Assembly: GCA_017940955.1 (NCBI GenBank)
Contig: JAGAXP010000185.1
Location: forward strand, 1-11,324
DNA: 11,324 nt
Direction: 5' to 3'
Source of the DNA: Oribacterium sp.
GTDB lineage: Bacteria > Bacillota_A > Clostridia > Lachnospirales > Lachnospiraceae
Positions 1 through 5,495 of the stretch are shown piece by piece; the first letter of the stretch is position 1, and the number at the start of each line of letters is the position of its first letter. Under the pieces are notes generated by a model that ran no database searches, was not told the DNA's origin, and was given only the letters and a program-made list of their open reading frames with translations. A program made the translations under genes and the position numbers.

Positions 1-460
1 CCAAATTGGTTTCTCCTGATGCTGACTTGAGATACATGGTCCTTGCTGAAATGAGTTTCAGTTCGCCTTTATCAATCATCTTTCGAGCCTTTTTGATGTC
101 ATTATCTTCAATGTCATAATCATTAAGGATTCTGCCTACATCAAAATATGTGTTGCCCTTGTTTGATTTCAGAGACTTACTCCACTGTGGTCTTTCTTTT
201 ATAGACTCCTCATAGCAGAACAGAACTGCCGCCTCATGTTTACAGGTATTCCCGTCCTGCGCATACGGGCAATCACAGCTCATCTTCATTTTATAAGTGT
301 CCGGATATGTAATCTTTACATTATACATCTGAGTGCCGTAAACTCTTGCCATACAGTTGTTCTTTGAAGATACAAAGCCCTTTACCTTACCTCTTTTATA
401 GTAACTCCGGCCTCTTTCCAGCACGTCCTCATCAAACAAGAATTCCCAATTGTATTCCAT
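1..460 (-). CDS. SWIM zinc-finger protein, N-terminal part (runs off left edge)
   Basis: The open frame starts at the ATG at 458-460 and leaves the window after 153 codons without a stop. An AGGGGAG ribosome binding site lies about 11 bases upstream. The N-terminus (F7, L14, RG 16-17, YY 20-21, G24) is followed by a beta-rich stretch and then C62-D-C64, C73-K-H75. This is the CxC...CxH zinc-binding signature of SWIM domains, found at the N-terminus of some Snf2 helicases and in stand-alone proteins that bind DNA or protein. Residues 76-153 are helical and charged with no recognised motif. The C-terminus is outside the window, so a helicase fusion cannot be excluded. The motif is seen directly; any function beyond zinc binding is inferred. 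Confidence 0.85.
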   Translation of the reverse strand, partial: MEYNWEFLFDEDVLERGRSYYKRGKVKGFVSSKNNCMARVYGTQMYNVKITYPDTYKMKMSCDCPYAQDGNTCKHEAAVLFCYEESIKERPQWSKSLKSNKGNTYFDVGRILNDYDIEDNDIKKARKMIDKGELKLISARTMYLKSASGETNL

Positions 461-525
461 ATCTAAGCTTGACTCCCCTTTTTTATAGCTATTGTCCCAA
501 TGCGCAACAATCTTTCTGATTGTAC

Positions 526-570
526 AAAAAAACCTATGATAGATGCAATATAATATGCACATATCATAAG
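526..570 (-). terminator. AT-rich hairpin plus U7 in the SWIM gene leader
   Basis: On the minus strand, arms at 556-570 and 533-547 pair at 12 of 15 positions around an 8-base loop and are followed directly by seven T (526-532). This fits an intrinsic terminator. It lies 66 bases upstream of the SWIM gene start, so it is either a back-up terminator for the upstream gene or a leader attenuator. A second small inverted repeat (ACAATC / GATTGT, 507-523) follows. Confidence 0.5.
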
Positions 571-602
571 TTTTTCCTATTTTTCTAAAAAACTACACAT
601 AT

Positions 603-643
603 AAAAAAACAAGCTACCTACAATTATCCCATTGTAAGTAGCT
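603..643 (-). terminator. Rho-independent terminator of the SGNH-like gene
   Basis: Arms at 631-643 and 612-624 (AGCTACTTACAAT with ATTGTAGGTAGCT, 12 of 13 pairs plus one wobble) enclose a 6-base loop and are followed on the minus strand by TG and T7. It lies 48 bases after the stop codon of the minus-strand gene ending at 691. Confidence 0.8.
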
Positions 644-690
644 CATTATCTTCACATCATTGCTCTGCAACAATCATGTGAGTATGGATT

Positions 691-1809
691 TCATGGCTGT
701 ATCTCTTTCAGTATCGTACTTATTATTGAACTAAGTTTGGCTGAGCCTGAATCATTCAAATGATCCGTATCATTAAAATCAACATCATTGTCAAAAGCAT
801 CGTTGCTTGCTAAATCCAATAAATGTACATTTCCATCAGTTTTATCAAGAATATTATAGAAATCATCTTTGAATTTCGGATTTAGATAACTAAGATATTG
901 TTTTGTCATCGGCGTGACAACAAATATCAGATTTATTCCCTTTTTATTACAATACGCGACTAAATTTTGAAATAGAAGCATATTCTCTTTTAAAGTCATG
1001 GTATGTTTTATAGATTTGTTATGTAATTCAGCACGTATTTTTCCGGCATCATTCTTCTCCTGTTCTGAAAGCTCACACCATTGTTTTGTCTTGTCACTCC
1101 ATACTTTTGTTTCACAGTATAACATGGGATAAACATCAGTAAAAAACCCTTTTCTATAATCTTCTAATGCAAAAGATTCAAGAATACTATCAAAATCGAT
1201 AACATCATTTGATTGACTATAATCCTCCTTTGAGGGTAAGAACAGACAATTATGGGCGTCATGAAGTAATGGATAATAAACCTTTGATATTCTTATGACT
1301 TCTTCCGTTGATTGCATAAGAGACAGGTCATTATAAAAACAGTAATACCCTACACAGAAAACGATATTTTTGACATTATTATTCTGACTCGCTTGAAGAA
1401 CCAGTTTTTGAGAATAGTATAAATCCTGAGATATTGAAGACAAGTTCACCGCATTGTTAAAATAAGACAAATCAATTCCATAAGATCCATACGATGAACC
1501 TGTTATCAAAGTCTCAATGTTTGAGTCTTTGGCTTGGTTTAGGGCATTCTTCAAGTAATAATAGTCATGATTATTACGATATATGAGGATTACGCGCCTT
1601 GAAATCTCTTCAATCAGTGCCTCATATATAACAACATAATATTCATTTAATTCTGCTGATAAAGTTGAATCCTCCCTAGACACTATTATTAAATCGTTGC
1701 AGGATAATTCATCTATTGAAATCAGAGGTGAAATCTTTACTTTACTATTGAGTAAAGGCTTAACTTTATTTATTGAGAAGTCAGTAGTTTCTTTAACGTA
1801 TACATTCAT
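691..1809 (-). CDS. SGNH/GDSL-hydrolase-like protein, 372 aa
   Basis: No signal peptide or membrane span is visible, so the product is probably cytoplasmic. Residues 100-112 (TLITGSSYGSYGI) look like block I of SGNH hydrolases, with S105 or S106 as nucleophile. Residues 347-355 (DTDHLNDSG) look like block V with D347 and H350, placed near the C-terminus as the family requires. Residues 290-300 form the hydrophobic strand (INLIFVVTP) that usually precedes block V. Related proteins are found near surface polysaccharide or O-acetylation loci, but no such genes are adjacent here, so the substrate is unknown. The start has only a poor ribosome binding site. Codon use and AT content match the neighbours. 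A degenerate, non-catalytic SGNH fold is the main alternative. Confidence 0.65.
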   Translation of the reverse strand: MNVYVKETTDFSINKVKPLLNSKVKISPLISIDELSCNDLIIVSREDSTLSAELNEYYVVIYEALIEEISRRVILIYRNNHDYYYLKNALNQAKDSNIETLITGSSYGSYGIDLSYFNNAVNLSSISQDLYYSQKLVLQASQNNNVKNIVFCVGYYCFYNDLSLMQSTEEVIRISKVYYPLLHDAHNCLFLPSKEDYSQSNDVIDFDSILESFALEDYRKGFFTDVYPMLYCETKVWSDKTKQWCELSEQEKNDAGKIRAELHNKSIKHTMTLKENMLLFQNLVAYCNKKGINLIFVVTPMTKQYLSYLNPKFKDDFYNILDKTDGNVHLLDLASNDAFDNDVDFNDTDHLNDSGSAKLSSIISTILKEIQP

Positions 1810-2073
1810 AATATCTTTGCCGGAGCTTTCTTTTCTACATTTTTAATTCTATTACATTTGGATTATCGACACCTTTTGTCGTTCAAATAAATCCCTCAAT
1901 CTTGGTCACATATTGGTGTCCTACTGATTCTTGATATCAAAACTATCGTCAATCTTAATGGAATGATTAAGAATGGCTGAAGTATGCTTAAATAAATATA
2001 GTTTTGTAATCTTTAATATCCATTTGTAAATTGGACATAAGAGAAAAATTCGATTATACAGAAAGGAGCAGAT

Positions 2074-2511
2074 ATGAAAAAGGGCTTAAAACTACTTATG
2101 ATGACTTTGGGCAGCATTTGCGCCATGGCGTTTACTTCACTGGCAGGAAACTGGGTCAGTGATGGAGGAACCGGCTGGTGGTACGTGAATGCTGATGGAA
2201 CTTACGGATCATACAGAGCGGCTGTTGATTGTCCTCAGGTTGATGGCACATATACATTCACTTCCGGGCTGGTTGAAGGAGTTGGAAATTATTACACCAT
2301 AGAACCGGAGTTACAGAACATAATTCTTATGAGAAAAGACCCGGAAACTATAACTGTATTCATGAATAATCAGGCTATAGATTTTGTTTTATCTGAAGAA
2401 ACGATGTACTGGGATGAAGGCGGATACGGCACCAGAGGTCTTGAAGTGTATGACAACGGTACACTGGATCTGTATTTGGAGAACCGTAATACATATACCA
2501 AAATTCAATGA
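2074..2511 (+). CDS. Secreted protein with a degenerate cell-wall-binding-like repeat, 145 aa
   Basis: A Sec signal peptide is clear: KK at 2-3, hydrophobic core 6-20, probable cleavage after SLA (22-24). The mature protein opens with GNWVSDGGTGWWYVNADG, a single imperfect copy of the WYY/DG choline-binding-type repeat. Residues 55-145 alternate short polar and beta-type segments (FTSGLVEGVGNYYTI, ITVFMNNQAIDFVL) and resemble a small lipocalin-like beta barrel, but no family is certain. The ribosome binding site AAAGGAG lies 8 bases before the ATG. The first 45 residues resemble those of the secreted protein at 9310-9828, so the two are probably paralogues over that part. Expected to be extracellular or loosely wall-bound; function unknown. 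Confidence 0.8.
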   Translation: MKKGLKLLMMTLGSICAMAFTSLAGNWVSDGGTGWWYVNADGTYGSYRAAVDCPQVDGTYTFTSGLVEGVGNYYTIEPELQNIILMRKDPETITVFMNNQAIDFVLSEETMYWDEGGYGTRGLEVYDNGTLDLYLENRNTYTKIQ

Positions 2512-2516
2512 TACGT

Positions 2517-2573
2517 AAAAAAAAAGTGCAGCTGTAAGAGGAGACATTTCTCTCCTCCTTACAGCTGCACTTT
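2517..2573 (-). terminator. Strong intrinsic terminator, mainly for the SDR gene
   Basis: A perfect 16-bp stem (AAAGTGCAGCTGTAAG and its complement) is extended by an AGGAGA/TCTCCT stem across a one-base bulge, with a 4-base loop. On the minus strand nine T follow (2517-2525), a textbook terminator for the minus gene starting at 3467. On the plus strand only TTTAAAAA follows, so stopping transcription from 2074-2511 would be weaker. It lies between convergent genes and probably serves both. Confidence 0.9.
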
Positions 2574-2654
2574 AAAAATGTTCTGGCATCTCGTCAAGGG
2601 TCATTAGTCATCTGCCATCCGATATATGTCCTGCTGGTCTTACTTTTTCCCCTA

Positions 2655-3467
2655 TTACAGTGCTTTCCCGCCGGAAACTTTTATAACCTGTCCCGTTATC
2701 ATCCGTGCCTGTTCACTTGCCAGGAACAGCATGGTTTCAGCAATATCCTGAGGCTGGATCAACTCTCCCATAGGGATAAGCGGAATAACCACTTTTTCAA
2801 AATCCTCATCTATCCATCCTGTCTGAGTTGGTCCCGGGGCTATACAATTAACGGTTATTCCATATTTTGCAACCTCAAGGGCGATACTGCGGGTTAATGC
2901 TTCCATCGTAGCTTTGCTTGCTCCATAGGTTATCTGACCGGCAAAAATCTGTGCCGCATCCGTGGAAACATTAAGAATTCTTCCGTAATCGCCGCGCTGT
3001 TTCACAAATTCTCTTATCATCAGAAGGCTTCCCCGGACATTTACCGAAAATGTATCATCGATAACATTTTGAGTGATGGCTTCTATGGTGTCGGAACCGG
3101 TTTCATCATCTGTTGCGGCATTATTGACCAGGATATCGACTCTTCCGAATCTTTCAAAAGCCGATGTATAGATCTTTTTTACGGTATCTTCATCTGAAAT
3201 ATCCCCTTCGAAAATCAGATAGTCCGTATTCATTTCCTGGAGTTTTCCTTCCAGATAATCCGCGTTTCCGGCATTGGCGGCATAATATCTGTCCACTCCG
3301 TTTTTGCCTGTTTTATGGGGATCAAAGGGTCGGTCCACTTTCTTATATACCAAAACCAGCTTTGCTCCTTCTCTTGCAAATGCCAAAGCTGTGGCTGCGC
3401 CAATACCCTGGGGGTTATTTACTCCTGTGATCAAAGCTACCCTGCCGGTTAATCCATAATCGACCAT
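2655..3467 (-). CDS. Short-chain dehydrogenase/reductase, 270 aa
   Basis: A classical NAD(P)-dependent SDR with a Rossmann fold, cytoplasmic. Visible motifs are the dinucleotide loop TGVNNPQGIG (14-23), D89, NNAA (115-118), catalytic N143, S168, Y181 and K185 (YGASK), and the PG motif at 211-212. The C-terminal ITGQVIKVSGG is typical of FabG-like enzymes. The dinucleotide loop is longer than TGxxxGxG, and residues 41-80 form an insertion of about 25 residues between strands beta-2 and beta-3, so it is not an ordinary FabG. No acyl-carrier or fatty-acid gene is near, so the substrate is unknown. The start is fixed by a near-perfect GGAGGTGA ribosome binding site 5 bases upstream. It has its own promoter (3496-3525) and terminator, so it is probably monocistronic. 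Confidence 0.92.
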   Translation of the reverse strand: MVDYGLTGRVALITGVNNPQGIGAATALAFAREGAKLVLVYKKVDRPFDPHKTGKNGVDRYYAANAGNADYLEGKLQEMNTDYLIFEGDISDEDTVKKIYTSAFERFGRVDILVNNAATDDETGSDTIEAITQNVIDDTFSVNVRGSLLMIREFVKQRGDYGRILNVSTDAAQIFAGQITYGASKATMEALTRSIALEVAKYGITVNCIAPGPTQTGWIDEDFEKVVIPLIPMGELIQPQDIAETMLFLASEQARMITGQVIKVSGGKAL

Positions 3468-3495
3468 TTATATCACCTCCGAAAAAAATCTATTT

Positions 3496-3525
3496 AATAT
3501 CTATAGATGTGATGATTTTTGTCAA
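3496..3525 (-). promoter_or_regulatory. Sigma-A-type promoter of the SDR gene
   Basis: On the minus strand a perfect -35 TTGACA (3520-3525) is followed after 18 bases by GATATT (3496-3501, 4 of 6 to consensus). The gene start is 28 bases downstream of the -10, leaving room for the GGAGGTGA site. Confidence 0.6.
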
Positions 3526-3550
3526 TCTGATGTCGTCGTAAACAGGGCTA

Positions 3551-3862
3551 TCAGTTCATAGTACGCGCCTGATACTTGAGGACCGTTTCACCAAGCTTTA
3601 TTTTCAGATCCTCACCGAAGTTATGCTGATATGAAAAACCATCTGAAGCGCCCATCATTCCCAAGCCCATAAGACCCGGAAATGAAGTTGTCATATCCAG
3701 GCCTGCCGGAACCACATCGTAATAACCATTAATTGTTGCATTTCCATAATTAACGGTAATATTAACAGTATCAGTAAGTATGGCAGTTATGGAACCGTCA
3801 GCGCTCTTCCATGTGTCTGCAAGCTGCTTATAGTACATATAGTTAGGATTCTGAATTGTCAT
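3551..3862 (-). CDS. Small beta-rich protein of unknown function, 103 aa
   Basis: No signal peptide is visible, so it is probably cytoplasmic. The segment DTWKSADGSITAILTD (16-31) followed by ITVNYGNATINGYYDVV is the strand-turn-strand pattern of small lipocalin-like or copper-resistance-like beta barrels. A Gly/Met-rich loop (PGLMGLGMMGASDG, 62-75) interrupts the second half. I recognise no family. The start is well supported: a GGAGGA ribosome binding site at 3868-3873 lies 5 bases upstream. A frameshifted micro-gene on the same strand ends 51 bases upstream and may have been cotranscribed. Confidence 0.7.
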   Translation of the reverse strand: MTIQNPNYMYYKQLADTWKSADGSITAILTDTVNITVNYGNATINGYYDVVPAGLDMTTSFPGLMGLGMMGASDGFSYQHNFGEDLKIKLGETVLKYQARTMN

Positions 3863-3913
3863 TTGAGTCCTCCACTGTAATTATCATATACATCCATAAT
3901 ACCATATCAATTA

Positions 3914-4067
3914 TTATGAATGAGTTTGAGAATCAAAGACTGCTATGGGCTTATCGTCCTGGGAGTCAGTATAATATGGAGTATCCATATGTCTGAAGTA
4001 TTCATTGTCATTACCCTTACTAAAGTTCAGCGAATACGTCTGACTGTTGAGCAGATTCTTTTTTCAT
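3914..4067 (-). pseudogene. Frameshifted micro-gene, about 50 codons
   Basis: An ATG at 4065-4067, preceded by AGAGGG, begins ATGAAAAAAGAAT. In the annotated frame it stops after 15 codons. Removing one base from the A6 run (4059-4064) joins it to a clean 49-codon frame ending with TAA at 3914-3916. The product would be very hydrophilic, with the segments NLLNSQTYSLNFSKGNDNEY and TDSQDDKPIAVFDSQTHS. No family is recognised. A possible -10 (TATACT, 4104-4109) lies upstream. It is either a young pseudogene, a sequencing error in a homopolymer, or a slippage-controlled gene. The joined frame is short, so the gene call itself is moderate. Confidence 0.45.
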
Positions 4068-4283
4068 AAGCATTACCCTCTCATTAAACTACCCTACATG
4101 ATAAGTATAGGATTCTGAATAATGCTAGGGAAATATACCGGAACTTACATATTCTGAAGATATAAGGAATCCGTGTAAGAATTTGTAATTACTGTATATA
4201 AGATTATTTCAGACTTTTTTGGAGACCAAATTGGAGACCACGCTGGGGTCCATTTTGATAAGAAATTTATCTCTAAGGACAAC

Positions 4284-4312
4284 AAAAAAAGATTCCCGAT
4301 TCCTCAGAAATC
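4284..4312 (-). terminator. Short hairpin plus T7 downstream of the tRNA-Trp remnant
   Basis: On the minus strand GATTTC (4307-4312) can pair with GGAATC (4291-4296, one G-T pair), and seven T follow at 4284-4290. It sits 26 bases after the tRNA 3' end and is also the first possible stop for the higBA transcript, which has no nearer terminator. Confidence 0.45.
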
Positions 4313-4337
4313 CTTGATTTACTGCCCTTTTATAGAG

Positions 4338-4399
4338 CAGGGGTTGAGGGATTCGAACCCCCATGAGCGGTTTTGGAGACCGATATCTTACCATTGGAT
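4338..4399 (-). pseudogene. tRNA-Trp(CCA) remnant lacking the 5' acceptor strand
   Basis: Read on the minus strand, the D loop is AATGGTA (4389-4395). The anticodon loop CTCCAAA places anticodon CCA at 4374-4376, decoding UGG. The T arm is GGGGG-TTCGAAT-CCCTC and the 3' acceptor strand is AACCCCT (4339-4345) with discriminator G at 4338. The expected 5' partner AGGGGTT is absent; the seven bases in that place read CCTTAGG and cannot pair. The 3' tail is CTC rather than CCA, and the D stem has only three pairs. It cannot fold as a working tRNA. A 3' tRNA fragment of this kind is what integration into a tRNA gene leaves at one end of an element. Confidence 0.75.
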
Positions 4400-4457
4400 T
4401 TCCTAAGGTTTTCGGCATTGGAGACCTCATTGGAGACCTGATTGAATTATAAATGTG

Positions 4458-4769
4458 TTACATTTGCATAGATACAGGTTCTTCAGAGTTAATGCTAGGG
4501 AAAGGAATAACGTTGTCAGGTGAATGTTGTTCTGCTTCCCATAGAGTGAGTTTTTGCTGCATGTTCATCCAGCTTTCCGGAGATGTATTTGTGGCTTTGC
4601 CTATCCTTATTGCCATTTCAGGGCTTAATGCAGTTTTCTCATTTACAAACTCTGATAGTGCTTTTCTGGTGACTCCAAGCATCTGTGCCGCGCTTGTAAT
4701 CGAAAGATTTAATGGCTTTATTACATCCTCCAAAAGTATAGTTCCCGGATGGGTTGGTCTTCTCGTCAT
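4458..4769 (-). CDS. higA: HigA-family antitoxin, XRE helix-turn-helix
   Basis: 103 residues, the usual HigA length. The N-terminus (RRPTHPGTILLEDVIKPLNL) is the conserved start of the HigA/VapI family, followed by the helix-turn-helix at about 24-60 (ITSAAQMLGVTRKALSEFVN, LSPEMAIRIGKATNTSPESW). Family members bind and neutralise HigB and, with it, repress their own promoter. The gene lies 17 bases after higB on the same strand and has a strong AAGGAGGAAC ribosome binding site between the two genes, suggesting antitoxin is made in excess. The last 20 residues are a loose polar tail. No terminator follows before the tRNA-Trp remnant. Confidence 0.93.
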   Translation of the reverse strand: MTRRPTHPGTILLEDVIKPLNLSITSAAQMLGVTRKALSEFVNEKTALSPEMAIRIGKATNTSPESWMNMQQKLTLWEAEQHSPDNVIPFPSINSEEPVSMQM

Positions 4770-4786
4770 TTCCAGTTCCTCCTTCC

Positions 4787-5065
4787 TTAGTGGTAATCCA
4801 AATAATCTACAAGATATGCGTCATTGCCTTCAAAGTAAAAGGTAATTCTCCAATTGCCATTTACTGTCACAGACCACATGTCCTGTTTATCACCTTTTAA
4901 TGAATGTAGTCTGTAACCCGGCAGGTTCATGTCTTGTGCTGAAGTACTTGCATCAAGTCTGTCAAGCATTCTTCCGAGCTTTGGGGCATGTTCAGCCTGT
5001 ATTCCTTTTTTTGATCCGGTTTCGTAGAACTCTTTCAGTCCTTTGTGTGCAAATGATTTAATCAT
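4787..5065 (-). CDS. higB: HigB-family mRNA interferase toxin (RelE/ParE fold)
   Basis: 92 residues, full length for the family. Hallmarks are the N-terminal MIKSFAHKGLKEFYETGSKK, the core LPGYRLHSLKGDKQDMWSVT, and the C-terminal VNGNWRITFYFEGNDAYLVDY with terminal YH. HigB toxins cleave mRNA on the ribosome; the conserved basic and aromatic residues (R71-K76 region, W/R of NWRI, terminal H) are all present, so it should be active. It precedes higA, the typical order for this system. No Shine-Dalgarno sequence precedes the ATG, and both possible promoters place the RNA start at or near the ATG, suggesting a leaderless or very short leader. Confidence 0.93.
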   Translation of the reverse strand: MIKSFAHKGLKEFYETGSKKGIQAEHAPKLGRMLDRLDASTSAQDMNLPGYRLHSLKGDKQDMWSVTVNGNWRITFYFEGNDAYLVDYLDYH

Positions 5066-5066
5066 G

Positions 5067-5100
5067 ATTATAGTGTAACCCGTTACGTATCAAGTGTCAA
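5067..5100 (-). promoter_or_regulatory. higBA promoter with overlapping inverted-repeat operator
   Basis: On the minus strand TTGACA (5095-5100) is followed after 17 bases by TACACT (5072-5077). A perfect TATAAT (5067-5072) can instead pair with TTGATA (5088-5093) at 15-base spacing. A perfect inverted repeat GTAAC-GG-GTTAC (5075-5086) sits in the spacer and reaches the -10, the expected position for autorepression by HigA. The TTGACA overlaps the stop codon of the upstream gene. Confidence 0.65.
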
Positions 5101-5399
5101 TCTTGATCGCTAAATTGCCCCCTTTTTTCATTTATCTGTTGTCTTAACATCCCAAAAACTTCGCCATGAATTAACCTCTCAGGATTAGTTTCCGCGCACT
5201 CATCTGTTTCTAACAAGATTTGTTCGATATCATTTTGATTTTTCATCTTATATTTTTTGTCTAAGTATCGTTTTAGGTCTTCGGTGGTTAATTCACCTCG
5301 TTTTTCTTTTTCTATATATTGCTTAAAGTCTTCTGTTGGTTCAAGACCATCAACTTTTATCATACCTATAGCATAATTCCAAGCTTGCTCGTTAGTCAT
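5097..5399 (-). CDS. VbhA-type antitoxin fused to a second short domain, no Fic partner
   Basis: The preferred start is the ATG at 5397-5399, which has AAGGA about 10 bases upstream and gives 100 residues. The open frame continues up to an ATG at 5468, but that extra stretch looks like a toxin remnant. The segment NEQAWNYAIGMIKVDGLEPT, then DFKQYIEKEKRGELTTEDLK, is characteristic of VbhA-like antitoxins, which insert a helix into the Fic active site. The inhibitory motif [S/T]xxxE[G/N] is degenerate here (M-I-K-V-D-G). The C-terminal part, ETDECAETNPERLIHGEVFG, is a separate motif of unclear family, reminiscent of short RelE/Phd-type antitoxin starts. No Fic toxin gene is in the window. Inferred role: orphan antitoxin. 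Confidence 0.72.
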   Translation of the reverse strand: MTNEQAWNYAIGMIKVDGLEPTEDFKQYIEKEKRGELTTEDLKRYLDKKYKMKNQNDIEQILLETDECAETNPERLIHGEVFGMLRQQINEKRGQFSDQD

Positions 5400-5402
5400 A
5401 TA

Positions 5403-5493
5403 ATCAATTCCTTGTTTAATAACATTGATTAGTACCTTAGTGTATGGCTTCATACTCTGTCCATGCATTAGACTGCCATAGTAGATTCCTCAT
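5403..5493 (-). pseudogene. Probable YoeB/Txe toxin N-terminal remnant
   Basis: The ATG at 5491-5493 has GAGGAA (5499-5504) at good spacing, inside the last codons of the HicB-RelB gene. It encodes MRNLLWQSNAWTEYEAIH and stops at 5437. YoeB/Txe toxins begin the same way (M-x-L-hydrophobic-W...AW-x-x-Y) and are often encoded directly after RelB/YefM antitoxins. In the next frame the sequence continues as TKVLINVIKQGIDY, which resembles the following YoeB segment (K-x-L-x-x-I-N-x-L-I-K-D-I). The remainder of the toxin, including its catalytic C-terminus, is absent and the VbhA-like gene begins. The fit is short, so this is a moderate call. Confidence 0.42.
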
Positions 5494-5495
5494 TA

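Larger units (their letters stand above)
4219..4438. repeat. Five copies of TTGGAGACC, in two tandem pairs around a tRNA-Trp remnant
   Basis: Exact copies lie at 4219-4227, 4231-4239, 4373-4381, 4418-4426 and 4430-4438, all in the same orientation. The outer copies form two pairs, each with a 12-bp period. The right pair is a perfect 12-bp tandem repeat, CATTGGAGACCT twice (4416-4439). The middle copy is the anticodon arm of the tRNA-Trp remnant (GGTCTCCAA on the minus strand). Repeats that copy the tRNA core sequence on both sides of a tRNA fragment suggest tyrosine-integrase core and arm sites, or remnants of repeated integration. The repeats are observed; the att interpretation is inference. 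Confidence 0.85.

Noticed and set aside
1855..1920. Small inverted repeats (CGACA/TGTCG and GACACC/GGTGTC) in the divergent region 1810-2073
   Set aside because: Stems of 5-6 bp with no conserved context or promoter overlap; not distinguishable from chance.
3164..3430. An 88-codon plus-strand open frame
   Set aside because: Antisense shadow of the SDR gene, whose catalytic motifs are unambiguous.
4209..4430. A 73-codon minus-strand open frame (MRSPMPKTLG...)
   Set aside because: It is the translation of the tRNA-Trp remnant and the flanking repeats (MGVRIPQ covers the T arm, VVSNLVSKKV the left repeat pair). No ribosome binding site or protein family is seen.
4120..4503. A 14-bp direct repeat TAATGCTAGGGAAA at 4120-4133 and 4490-4503, considered as a target-site duplication
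   Set aside because: One copy is inside higA coding sequence and the flanks do not continue the match. A 14-mer repeat in 11 kb of AT-rich DNA can arise by chance.
4453..4845. A 130-codon plus-strand open frame
   Set aside because: It is the antisense shadow of higA and the higB end.
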